Shown here piece by piece: positions 1-6,235 of a stretch of DNA of 8,548 nt. Where the stretch lies: NCBI GenBank assembly GCA_002068715.1, contig MWAR01000134.1:1-8548 (forward strand). The letters are read 5' to 3'. The notes under the pieces were generated by a model. The model was not told the origin of the DNA and made no database searches. It saw only the letters and a program-made list of their open reading frames with translations. Each line of letters starts with the position of its first letter. Positions within the stretch are counted from its first letter, which is position 1. The position numbers and the translations under genes are program-made. This DNA is from a bacterium ADurb.Bin374 (GTDB lineage Bacteria; Riflebacteria; Ozemobacteria; Ozemobacterales; Ozemobacteraceae).

Positions 1-288
1 GACCTGGCCGAGATCGGCCGCGGATACCTCGCGATCGCATCGAATCTTGCCGCCGCCGGCGAAACGCGGGCATCGGCCGCCGCCGCCGGGTTCGGGACCA
101 ACGCTCTCCGGGAAGCCATCCGGCAGAACCCGCAGTCGGCGCGATCGCACCTCTATCTCGCTCTCTACCATTTCGAGCGGCGCCAGTTCGGACAAGCCCG
201 GGCCGCGGCAAACGCGGGGCTTTCGACCGGCGTCAGGGGTGACACCCAGCGTCAGTTGCGGACCCTGCTGGACGGCATGCGCGGTTGA
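1..288 (+). CDS. C-terminal part of a TPR-like repeat protein (5' end outside window)
   Basis: Frame 1 is open from the first base of the window to a TGA at 286-288, giving 95 residues of an incomplete protein. The fragment is rich in Ala and Arg and looks alpha-helical. Residues 39-76 have the tetratricopeptide pattern: an 'AIRQNP' turn, then 'SHLYLALYHFERRQFGQARAA', with small and aromatic residues at the usual helix A and helix B positions. This suggests the last TPR of a protein-interaction scaffold. Nothing catalytic is visible, and the cellular location cannot be judged without the N-terminus. The next gene has its own promoter, so this one is probably the end of a separate transcription unit. 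The reading frame is quite secure from the repeat pattern; the family name is less so. Confidence 0.65.
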   Translation, partial: DLAEIGRGYLAIASNLAAAGETRASAAAAGFGTNALREAIRQNPQSARSHLYLALYHFERRQFGQARAAANAGLSTGVRGDTQRQLRTLLDGMRG

Positions 289-302
289 TCAGGAGCTCTG
301 AA

Positions 303-329
303 GGCGGCGGGCAGAGGCTTCGCCGCCCG
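303..329 (+). terminator. candidate GC-rich terminator hairpin after the TPR-like gene
   Basis: GGCGGCG (303-309) is the exact reverse complement of CGCCGCC (321-327), with an 11-base loop. The hairpin starts 15 bases after the TPR-like stop and lies upstream of the next promoter, where a terminator is expected. Only a short T cluster (330-332) follows, so classical intrinsic termination is uncertain. Confidence 0.4.
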
Positions 330-351
330 TTTCCGTCGTACAAACGTCTTG

Positions 352-381
352 TTGCAATTTCCCGACGGCTCTCGCTATAAT
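352..381 (+). promoter_or_regulatory. sigma70-type promoter for the receiver / HEAT-CheR unit
   Basis: A perfect -10 hexamer TATAAT sits at 376-381. TTGCAA at 352-357 matches four of six -35 positions, with an 18-base spacer. Transcription would start near 388, leaving a leader of about 38 bases before the ATG at 426. GGAGG at 412-416, nine bases before that ATG, is a strong ribosome binding site. No operator-like repeat is obvious around the promoter. Confidence 0.7.
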
Positions 382-425
382 CGTCGGAAGCGTAAAGTCC
401 GCAATTCACCCGGAGGACTCTTGGA

Positions 426-824
426 ATGTCCAAAACGATTTTGGTGGCTGAAGACTCCCTTATGCTCCGCAAGGTGGCATGTTTCCCCCTTGAAAAGGCC
501 GGCTACAAGGTGCTCGAGGCAAACAACGGGATCGAGGCCATCGAGGCCATGTCGAAGGCCGAGGTCGACCTGATCATCACCGATCTCAACATGCCCGGAA
601 TGGACGGCTTCGAGCTGATCACGCAGGTGAAGGAAAACGAGAAGTTCAAGCACATTCCGATCATCATCCTCACGACGGAAGGCAAGAGGGACATGGTCAT
701 GAAGGGCCTCACCCTCGGTGCCAACTCGTTCCTTCAGAAGCCGATCAAGCCCGATCTCATGCTTCAGGAAGTCGATCGGCTGGTGAACAAGAAGGCTGGC
801 ACTCCGGGAAAGGGGGACAAGTAA
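426..824 (+). CDS. CheY-like single-domain response regulator
   Basis: This 132-residue protein is a stand-alone receiver (REC) domain with no output domain. The phosphorylation site is complete: acidic pair E9-D10, phospho-acceptor D53 (in 'IITDLNMPGMDGFEL'), switch Thr T83 (in 'IIILTTEG') and conserved K105 (in 'LQKP'). A histidine kinase would be expected to phosphorylate D53 and change the alpha4-beta5-alpha5 face, which then binds a partner protein. The short tail (about 118-132) is basic and flexible. The start is fixed by GGAGG nine bases upstream. The TAA at 822-824 directly abuts the ATG of the HEAT-CheR gene, so the two are probably translationally coupled, and that protein is the obvious candidate output partner. 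No kinase is in the window. The REC assignment is firm, but calling it a chemotaxis CheY would go beyond the evidence. Confidence 0.93.
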   Translation: MSKTILVAEDSLMLRKVACFPLEKAGYKVLEANNGIEAIEAMSKAEVDLIITDLNMPGMDGFELITQVKENEKFKHIPIIILTTEGKRDMVMKGLTLGANSFLQKPIKPDLMLQEVDRLVNKKAGTPGKGDK

Positions 825-3800
825 ATGACCACCCCCTACACTGCAATTCTCGAAAAACTTCATGATACCGATGCCACCGTGCGCCGGCGTGCCGTGCGCG
901 ATCTGCGGCCCCACGCCGAGAAAGACGTCGCCGAAGCGTTGTGCGAGGCCCTGGGCGACCCCAATAAGGGCGTTCAGAATACGGCTCTCGAAGTGCTTTC
1001 CTCGATGAGGCACCCGGTCGTCATTCAGGCGCTTCTCCCCGTGATTCGCGGTTCCGACCTGAACATGCGCAATGCCGGCATGACGATCCTGAAAAATTAT
1101 GGCTCCATGGCCGTTCCGCACCTGATCAAGGCGATCGAGAGCGCCGCCGACATCGACGAAGTCATCCAGATTCTCGTCGTGTTCGGGAACATCGGCTCCC
1201 CCACCGCGACCGAGACGGTTCTCACCTATGTCCAGCACGACGACGACAACGTGAAGACGACGGCAGTCGAGGCCCTCGGCAAGATCCAGGATCCGAAGGC
1301 CGTCAAGACCCTGGTGAATACGTATCACCAGACGGATGTCCTCAAGTATTCGATCGTCGATGCCCTCGGGAACATCGCCGTGAAGGACGCCTTCCCGGTC
1401 GTCAGCGGCTCGATCGAGTCGGAAGACGTGCTCGAGTATTTCTCCGGCATAGGCGCCATGGGAGCGATGGAAGACCCGGCCTGCATCGAGCCCCTCTTCA
1501 AGAAGCTCCTCAAGGAAGAGGATGCTGGAACCCGTCGCCTCATCCTCAAGTCGCTTGCGCAGATCGAGGACGCGAACTCCGGCTCGCTTGAAAAGCTCGA
1601 CAAGAAGGCGCTTCTGCCGATTCTTCTGAATCTGCTCGAGAACCGGGATGCGGCCGAATACGTCCATATGGTGCGCATCGCTGCCGCAATCAAGGACCCG
1701 GCCTGCATCAAGGCGTTGCTTACCGCTCTCGAAAATTCCGAGGCAGAGATCGCCGACACGGCGTTCCGGGGCCTGTTGGCGCTTGGAAAAGACGTCGTGA
1801 AGCCCGCGCTCGAAGCCGTTGTCAAGGCTCCGACACCTGTCGCCATCCGGATCATGGAGATTCTGGAGCGCGTCCCGAGCCCCGAAATTCCGGCGGTTTT
1901 GGCCCAGTTCACGAAAAACTCAGAGGATGCGGTCCGCCAGGCGCTCGCTCGCACACTCGGTGCGGTGCCGTCTGACGCCTCCTTCAACGCGTTGAAGGAA
2001 CTCCTCGCCGATGTCGACGAAGTCGTCCGCCGCAACGCCGTTTTCAGCCTGCGAGGCATGCTGACCTGCAGCGGCGTGGTTCCGGCCCTGATCGGTTGTT
2101 TCAAGGACATCAACGGCCACGTTCGTCGCGAAGCTGCGTTCGCCCTGAAAGGCGTGAGTTCGTCCGACGTCGTCGAACCTCTGATGAACCTTCTCAGCAC
2201 CGATCCTTACGGCGACGTCCGGGAAGCGGCCGCGGCGGTTCTCGCTGCCCGCAAGGACGCGGAGATCACGCGCAGGCTGCTCGAACTGCTCGACAGCGAC
2301 AACTCCCGCATCCGGGAAACGATCACGAAGACCATCTGGCAGTGCAGCTCGGCCCTGGCGGTCGATTCGCTCATCCAGAAGCTGAGCGACAAGGAGTGGC
2401 GCGTCGTCGTCAACGCCTGTCAGTCGCTCGAGAACATGAAGGACCTCAAGTCCATCTTCCCCCTGAAGGAACTCCTCAAGCACGATGACTGGCAGATCCG
2501 CATCGCTGCGCTTTCCGCCCTTCGCGCTTTCCGCAGCAAGGAGCTGAAGCAGTTCTTCATCCCGCTGATCGGCGATACCAACGCGAACGTGGCGAAACTC
2601 GCCGTGGTCGCGCTTTCCGGGCTCGAAGACCGGTCGCTCGACGACACGTTCAGAAAATACCTGGACCACACCCGCTGGGAAGTCCGATACCAGATCGTCA
2701 AGGCTCTCGGCAAGATCAAAAGCCAGAAAGCCGTCGACATGCTGATCAGGATCGCCGAATCCGATGCCAACAACGGCGTTCGGGCGAAAGCCCTGCTGGC
2801 CCTGGCCCGCATCAGCGACCGAAAGGCCGTGAACGTGGCCCTGAGCTTGCTCGACCATCCCGACCGCGATCTCAACATCGCTGCCGTGAAGTTCTTCCTC
2901 GCCTTCGAGAATCCCCAGGTGCCCGACCTGGAAGCGAAGCTCAAGGCGCTGTTCCTGGCGAATCCCTGGATCAAACGGTATTTCCTCGCGGCGTTCGGCC
3001 TGAACAAGTGTTCCCTGCTCGAGGGCATCCTGAACGATGTCGCGACCCCGCGTGAGATTCGCCGCATGACAAAGGCCCCCGAGCCGAAGGGCGACGGAAA
3101 CGCCATGACGGTCGAGGAAGCCGTCCTGCTGCGGGATATCATCGCCGAGAAGGGCGGCATCTGGCTTCCTGATCAGGATACCCTCGAAAAGGCCCTGGAG
3201 CGGAACCTGGGCAAGTTCTACATCACATCGTGGATGGAATATTATCATGCCCTGCGATACGGCAACGACGACCAGAACCTGTTCATCTCGCTCTATGACA
3301 CCGTCACCGATCCGCGAACCGGCTTTTTCTGCGAACCCGAGCAGAACAGGGTCCTGGTCGGGACCGTCATCCCCGAGCTCGTGGAGGATCGGTCGAAGGC
3401 CGGGCAGAAGAACCTGCGCATTCTGTCGATCGGTTGTTCCTACGGCCCGGAGACCTATTCGCTGGCCATGCACATTCTCGAAGACATCCACACCGACCGC
3501 GTCAAGATCTCGGTGACCGGCGTCGACGTTTCGCACATCTGTCTGAACACCGCCAAACGCGGCATATTCAAGCGCGAGATCATGCGGCACGTCGACCGTA
3601 AATATATCGATGTCTATTTCGAGGACGATCGCGGCGACCTCCGCGTGAAGGACGACGTGAAGAACCTCGTCGAGTTCAAATACACGAATGCCGCATCGAC
3701 GACCGAAATGGAAGACCTCGGCCAATACGACGTCATCGTCTGCCGGAACGTTTTCTCCGCTTTCTCACAGGAGCAGAAGGAACGTCTCGCCGAGAACATC

Positions 3801-3920
3801 TACAACATTCTCGCCCCCGGCGGCGTCCTGTTGATCGGTTCTCGGGAAACCCTCTACAACGTGACCAAGGCCTTCCGCCTCCAGACCTACGAGAAGGTCG
3901 TCATCTATCGGAAAATGTAA
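825..3920 (+). CDS. HEAT-repeat protein fused to a divergent CheR-type methyltransferase domain
   Basis: This is a 1031-residue protein with no signal peptide or membrane segment, so probably cytoplasmic. Residues 1 to about 740 are tandem HEAT / PBS-lyase-type repeats of roughly 31 residues, with recurring 'VRRNAVFSLRGM'- and 'DPKAVKTLV'-like helices, forming a solenoid for protein binding. A polar linker (about 749-760) leads to a CheR-type domain (761-1031), close to the usual length of a whole CheR. That domain has an N-terminal helical part, a SAM loop 'IGCSYGPETYS' (869-879, acidic residue E876), the ribose-binding Asp in 'GVDVS' (D901), and 'CRNVFSAF' (973-980) matching CheR 'CRNVLIYF'. 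CheR enzymes use SAM to methylate glutamates on chemoreceptors. The usual TNETxFFRE motif is 'TDPRTGFFCE' (828-837), so Cys836 replaces the conserved Arg and Pro830 replaces the Asn. Activity is therefore doubtful and the substrate unknown. AGGGGG at 811-816 serves as ribosome binding site inside the preceding gene. The domain calls are firm; the role is not. Confidence 0.9.
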   Translation: MTTPYTAILEKLHDTDATVRRRAVRDLRPHAEKDVAEALCEALGDPNKGVQNTALEVLSSMRHPVVIQALLPVIRGSDLNMRNAGMTILKNYGSMAVPHLIKAIESAADIDEVIQILVVFGNIGSPTATETVLTYVQHDDDNVKTTAVEALGKIQDPKAVKTLVNTYHQTDVLKYSIVDALGNIAVKDAFPVVSGSIESEDVLEYFSGIGAMGAMEDPACIEPLFKKLLKEEDAGTRRLILKSLAQIEDANSGSLEKLDKKALLPILLNLLENRDAAEYVHMVRIAAAIKDPACIKALLTALENSEAEIADTAFRGLLALGKDVVKPALEAVVKAPTPVAIRIMEILERVPSPEIPAVLAQFTKNSEDAVRQALARTLGAVPSDASFNALKELLADVDEVVRRNAVFSLRGMLTCSGVVPALIGCFKDINGHVRREAAFALKGVSSSDVVEPLMNLLSTDPYGDVREAAAAVLAARKDAEITRRLLELLDSDNSRIRETITKTIWQCSSALAVDSLIQKLSDKEWRVVVNACQSLENMKDLKSIFPLKELLKHDDWQIRIAALSALRAFRSKELKQFFIPLIGDTNANVAKLAVVALSGLEDRSLDDTFRKYLDHTRWEVRYQIVKALGKIKSQKAVDMLIRIAESDANNGVRAKALLALARISDRKAVNVALSLLDHPDRDLNIAAVKFFLAFENPQVPDLEAKLKALFLANPWIKRYFLAAFGLNKCSLLEGILNDVATPREIRRMTKAPEPKGDGNAMTVEEAVLLRDIIAEKGGIWLPDQDTLEKALERNLGKFYITSWMEYYHALRYGNDDQNLFISLYDTVTDPRTGFFCEPEQNRVLVGTVIPELVEDRSKAGQKNLRILSIGCSYGPETYSLAMHILEDIHTDRVKISVTGVDVSHICLNTAKRGIFKREIMRHVDRKYIDVYFEDDRGDLRVKDDVKNLVEFKYTNAASTTEMEDLGQYDVIVCRNVFSAFSQEQKERLAENIYNILAPGGVLLIGSRETLYNVTKAFRLQTYEKVVIYRKM

Positions 3921-3939
3921 CGCTTCACAACCAGTCCAG

Positions 3940-3967
3940 AACGGGCGGGCCTTCGGGCCCGCCCGTT
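3940..3967 (+). terminator. strong hairpin terminator with UUCG tetraloop
   Basis: Bases 3940-3951 pair perfectly with 3956-3967, giving a 12-bp GC-rich stem closed by a C(UUCG)G tetraloop, one of the most stable RNA loops known. It begins 20 bases after the HEAT-CheR stop. The downstream sequence (GTCTT) is only weakly T-rich, so it may act as an intrinsic terminator, an mRNA 3' stabiliser, or both. Confidence 0.75.
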
Positions 3968-4021
3968 GTCTTAAGTGCGCGTTTCCGGCGACAAGCACCC
4001 GAGCCCGGGGCTGTTTGCGAA

Positions 4022-4050
4022 TTGACCGATATTGAATCAACCAGTATCAT
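4022..4050 (+). promoter_or_regulatory. sigma70-type promoter for the pseudopilin gene
   Basis: TTGACC (4022-4027, five of six -35 matches) and TATCAT (4045-4050, five of six -10 matches) are separated by the optimal 17 bases. The predicted start point is near 4057, giving a leader of about 45 bases. The AAGGAG ribosome binding site is at 4084-4089, 12 bases before the ATG, slightly longer than ideal. The promoter lies after the preceding terminator, so the pseudopilin is probably transcribed independently. Confidence 0.65.
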
Positions 4051-4101
4051 GTAAGCGATAGATACGGTGACCCAGCTGCCGAAAAGGAGCGCTCCGTTCG
4101 A

Positions 4102-4686
4102 ATGACTCGTCTGAACGTGCATGCACGCGGATTCACGCTCATGGAAATCATCGTCGTGGCGGTCTTGGCATCGGTAGGAGGCTCCATGGTGATGCCGATG
4201 ATCGACAAGGGACGGTATTCCGCATGCAAACAGCAGTTCAAAACCCTGAAAACGGCGATTCAGCAACATAAGACCGACGTGGGTTTTTACCCCTTCATCG
4301 GTGGATTCGAGGCAACGACGAACGACCAGCTCATGTCGGACGACTCTTCGAATAATGCTCTGGTGTTCGACGGCGCTGCGACATTGGTCACCTACAGCGG
4401 CGTTACGTATTCCTATAATGTTTCGAGTGCCGTGAAATACAAGAAGAAATGGAAAGGTCCGTATATGGACTCGGATGCCGAACAATTCATGATCGATCCA
4501 TGGGGGAGGAAAATACGTGTTGCGTTCCATTATCGCAAGGCTTTCCTGCAGTCGGCCGGACCGGACGGCCAGTTCGACAGCTTCTGGGACGCCGACATCG
4601 GCGGCCCCAGCGACATCGCCACGCCGGCATACAGCGGCGATGACGTCGTCCTTCTCGTGGCATCCAAGCTTGACATACCTCCGTAG
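4102..4686 (+). CDS. GspG-like type II secretion / type IV pilus-type pseudopilin
   Basis: This 194-residue protein begins with a short basic leader (1-10) ending in Gly10, then mature 'FTLMEIIVVAVLASVGG' with Phe at +1 and Glu at +5 (E15). This is the class III signal recognised by prepilin peptidase, which cleaves after Gly10 and N-methylates the Phe. The hydrophobic helix anchors the subunit in the inner membrane and packs it in the filament. The C-terminal half resembles GspG, the major type II secretion pseudopilin: 'GPY', 'DPWG' (132-135), 'SAGPDGQFDS' (151-160) and 'GDDV' (179-182), the last two being where GspG has its calcium site. It is roughly 40 residues longer than typical GspG, with a polar Ser/Asn-rich insert around residues 70-112. 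No assembly ATPase, platform protein or peptidase lies in the window, so it is an orphan subunit whose machine must be encoded elsewhere. GspG versus another pseudopilin class is probable, not certain. Confidence 0.85.
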   Translation: MTRLNVHARGFTLMEIIVVAVLASVGGSMVMPMIDKGRYSACKQQFKTLKTAIQQHKTDVGFYPFIGGFEATTNDQLMSDDSSNNALVFDGAATLVTYSGVTYSYNVSSAVKYKKKWKGPYMDSDAEQFMIDPWGRKIRVAFHYRKAFLQSAGPDGQFDSFWDADIGGPSDIATPAYSGDDVVLLVASKLDIPP

Positions 4687-4720
4687 CGTGGGGTGAAACA
4701 TTGGACGACGGGAGCGCAAG

Positions 4721-4739
4721 TCGAAGCCCGGAGCTTCGG
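4721..4739 (+). terminator. weak hairpin between pseudopilin and aminopeptidase genes
   Basis: CGAAGC (4722-4727) and GCTTCG (4733-4738) form a 6-bp stem with a 5-base loop, extendable by a T-G wobble. It lies 35 bases after the pseudopilin stop. There is no T-tract, so it could equally be a leader structure or chance. Confidence 0.3.
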
Positions 4740-4788
4740 AGAACACGCGCGATGAGGACGTGATACCATCGAAAGACAGATGACCTTC

Positions 4789-4794
4789 AAGGAG
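4789..4794 (+). promoter_or_regulatory. ribosome binding site deciding the aminopeptidase start
   Basis: AAGGAG ends six bases before the ATG at 4801, which is ideal spacing. The in-frame upstream ATG at 4780 has only a poor purine run before it, and starting there would put this site inside the coding sequence. The 4801 start is therefore preferred, removing seven residues (MTFKEKT). A weak extended -10-like TGATACCAT (4761-4769) lies upstream, without a convincing -35. Confidence 0.7.
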
Positions 4795-4800
4795 AAGACG

Positions 4801-6102
4801 ATGGCGACGAAGAACGCTTTTGCAGGAGATCTGATCGATTTCATCGATGCGAGTCCGACCGCCTTTCATGCAGTCGAGACGTCCGCAAAGCGCCTGAAAA
4901 GGGCCGGATTCGAGGAACTCGACGAGGGCGACGCCTGGAAGTTGAAAAAAGGCGGAAAGTATTATATTAAAAAAAATAATTCAGCGCTTCTCGCGTTCGT
5001 CGTGGGGCGGGGAAATCCCGCCGAGACGGGATTCCGGATCGTCGGCACCCATACGGACACCCCGTGTTTCCGTGTGAAGCCGATGCCCGAAATGACGTCA
5101 GAAGAGACGTATGTCAAGCTGAACACAGAAGTCTACGGCGGGCCGATCCTCAGCACCTGGATGGACCGGCCGCTTTCGATGGCCGGCCGTGTCGTGATCG
5201 CGGGCCGCGATCCGTTGCAGCCGAAGGAGATCCTGGTCGATTTCCGGCGGCCGGTGGCGATCATTCCGAACCTTGCGATCCATATGAATCGTGAGGTGAA
5301 CGAAGGGGTGAAACTGAACCGGCAGGTCGACATGCTTCCGCTGATCGGCCAGACGGGCGCGAAGTTCGAAAAAAAGGGTTTTTTCATCAAGCTCCTGGCG
5401 CAGGAGTTGAAAGTGAAGCCGGCCGAGATCCTCGATTACGACATGTTTCTGTACGAGCCCGGCGCGGGCTGTTTCGTCGGCCTCGAGCAGGAGTTCATCT
5501 CGGCTCCGCGGCTCGACAATCTCGCCTCGACCCACGCAGCCCTCGAAGCCCTGGTTTCGGCCGGGGCCGGGAAGGCGACGACCGTGCTGGCCGCGTTCGA
5601 CAACGAGGAAGTCGGCAGCTCGACCAAGCAGGGCGCTGGCTCGCCGATGCTCGCGACCTTGCTGGAGCGGATCGTGACCGCGTTTGGCGGAAACCGCGAG
5701 GCGTATTTCCGGGCCGCGGCCCGCTCGGTTCTGATCTCGGCCGATGCCGCGCACGCCGTTCATCCGAACAAGGGCGAGAAGTGCGATCCGACCAACCGGG
5801 TGATGCTCAATCGCGGCCCGGCGATCAAAGTGGCGGCCAGCCAGAGCTATACCACCGACGCCCCGTCCGCGGCCATGTTCGAGACGCTGTGCCGGACGGC
5901 AAAGGTGCCGGTCCAGCGGTTCCTCAATCGGTCCGACGAGCGCGGCGGCTCGACGATCGGGCCGATCTCCTCGGCTCACCTCGATACTCGGGCCGTCGAT
6001 GTCGGCATTCCGCTTCTCTCGATGCATTCGATTCGCGAACTCGCCGGCGCTCATGATCCCGAGTATTTCATGAAGGCGATGCGGGAGTTTTATCGGGCCT
6101 GA
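4801..6102 (+). CDS. apeB: M18 family aminopeptidase (aspartyl aminopeptidase type)
   Basis: This is a 433-residue zinc metallopeptidase of the M18 family, which removes N-terminal (often acidic) residues from peptides in the cytoplasm as tetrahedral dodecamers. All family signatures are present, numbered from the 4801 start: 'GTHTD' with zinc ligand H84, 'LDNLAS' with bridging D239, 'FDNEEVGS' with catalytic E269 and ligand E270, 'ISADAAHAVHPN' with D315, and 'LLSMHSIREL' with H409. 'PTAFHAVE' near the N-terminus and 'NRSDERGGSTIGPI' are also typical. Length matches bacterial M18 type 2 enzymes (about 430 residues). There is no signal peptide. It is probably housekeeping peptide turnover, with no functional link to its neighbours. 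One oddity is an AT-rich patch with eight consecutive A (4969-4976) in an otherwise GC-rich gene, encoding a lysine-asparagine turn. The family is certain; substrate preference is inferred from family membership. Confidence 0.96.
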   Translation: MATKNAFAGDLIDFIDASPTAFHAVETSAKRLKRAGFEELDEGDAWKLKKGGKYYIKKNNSALLAFVVGRGNPAETGFRIVGTHTDTPCFRVKPMPEMTSEETYVKLNTEVYGGPILSTWMDRPLSMAGRVVIAGRDPLQPKEILVDFRRPVAIIPNLAIHMNREVNEGVKLNRQVDMLPLIGQTGAKFEKKGFFIKLLAQELKVKPAEILDYDMFLYEPGAGCFVGLEQEFISAPRLDNLASTHAALEALVSAGAGKATTVLAAFDNEEVGSSTKQGAGSPMLATLLERIVTAFGGNREAYFRAAARSVLISADAAHAVHPNKGEKCDPTNRVMLNRGPAIKVAASQSYTTDAPSAAMFETLCRTAKVPVQRFLNRSDERGGSTIGPISSAHLDTRAVDVGIPLLSMHSIRELAGAHDPEYFMKAMREFYRA

Positions 6103-6111
6103 AAGAATTGA

Positions 6112-6138
6112 ACGGGGCGGGCATTTCGCCCGCCCCGT
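6112..6138 (+). terminator. GC-rich terminator hairpin, possibly bidirectional
   Basis: Bases 6112-6122 pair perfectly with 6128-6138 (11 bp) around the loop ATTTC, starting nine bases after the aminopeptidase stop. Forward downstream sequence has no T-tract. Read on the reverse strand, the stem is followed by a moderately T-rich stretch (TCAATTCTTTC), so it may also stop transcription arriving from the convergent gene. Stem sequence resembles the hairpin at 3940-3967. Confidence 0.65.
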
Positions 6139-6149
6139 CCGATCCAGCC

Positions 6150-6192
6150 GCCGGAACAGACGGCATTTCAGACCGTTCGTTCGTGTTCCGGC
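6150..6192. repeat. inverted repeat between convergent genes
   Basis: GCCGGAACA (6150-6158) and TGTTCCGGC (6184-6192) are exact reverse complements, nine bases each, 25 bases apart. A smaller ACGG/CCGT pair (6160-6163, 6173-6176) nests inside, so an RNA from either strand could form a long imperfect hairpin. It lies in the 3' region of both convergent genes. It could be a second terminator, an mRNA-end structure, or a palindromic protein site. Confidence 0.45.
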
Positions 6193-6219
6193 TCTCCCGC
6201 TCCCTTTCGCAGTGCCCCG

Positions 6220-6234
6220 AAAGATCAGATCTTT
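6220..6234. repeat. short perfect inverted repeat beside the propeller gene stop
   Basis: AAAGATC (6220-6226) and GATCTTT (6228-6234) flank a single central base. The repeat ends one base from the reverse-strand stop codon (6236-6238). It folds into a 6-bp hairpin with a 3-base loop, too AU-rich to be a convincing terminator. Role unknown. Confidence 0.35.
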
Positions 6235-6235
6235 G

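Noticed and set aside
375..1667. Long reverse-strand open frame (430 codons) opposite the receiver and HEAT genes
   Set aside because: The forward strand encodes clear REC and HEAT domains with good ribosome binding sites. The antisense frame resembles no family and is a by-product of GC-biased codons.
1472..1710. Repeated 15-base DNA string (GACCCGGCCTGCATC) within the HEAT gene
   Set aside because: Both copies encode the same DPACI element of separate HEAT repeats. This is ordinary internal protein repetition, not a mobile or regulatory repeat.
1920..3725. 601-codon reverse-strand open frame opposite the HEAT-CheR gene
   Set aside because: It has no recognisable domain and lies wholly antisense to a strongly supported gene. 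It is best explained by codon bias.
4086..4095. 10-base palindrome GGAGCGCTCC overlapping the pseudopilin ribosome binding site
   Set aside because: It has no loop, so it cannot form a useful RNA hairpin, and a palindrome of this size in a GC-rich leader may be chance. Without conservation it cannot be called an operator.
4780..4800. Upstream ATG at 4780 as the aminopeptidase start
   Set aside because: It has a poor ribosome binding site, and the strong AAGGAG at 4789-4794 points to the ATG at 4801. M18 proteins do not need the extra seven residues.
5370..5376. In-phase A AAA AAG slippery heptamer in the aminopeptidase gene, with the -1 frame open to about 6056
   Set aside because: This is the dnaX-type frameshift heptamer. 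But the -1 product would lose most of the zinc and catalytic residues, open alternative frames are common in this GC-rich sequence, and no stimulatory structure was identified. Probably incidental.
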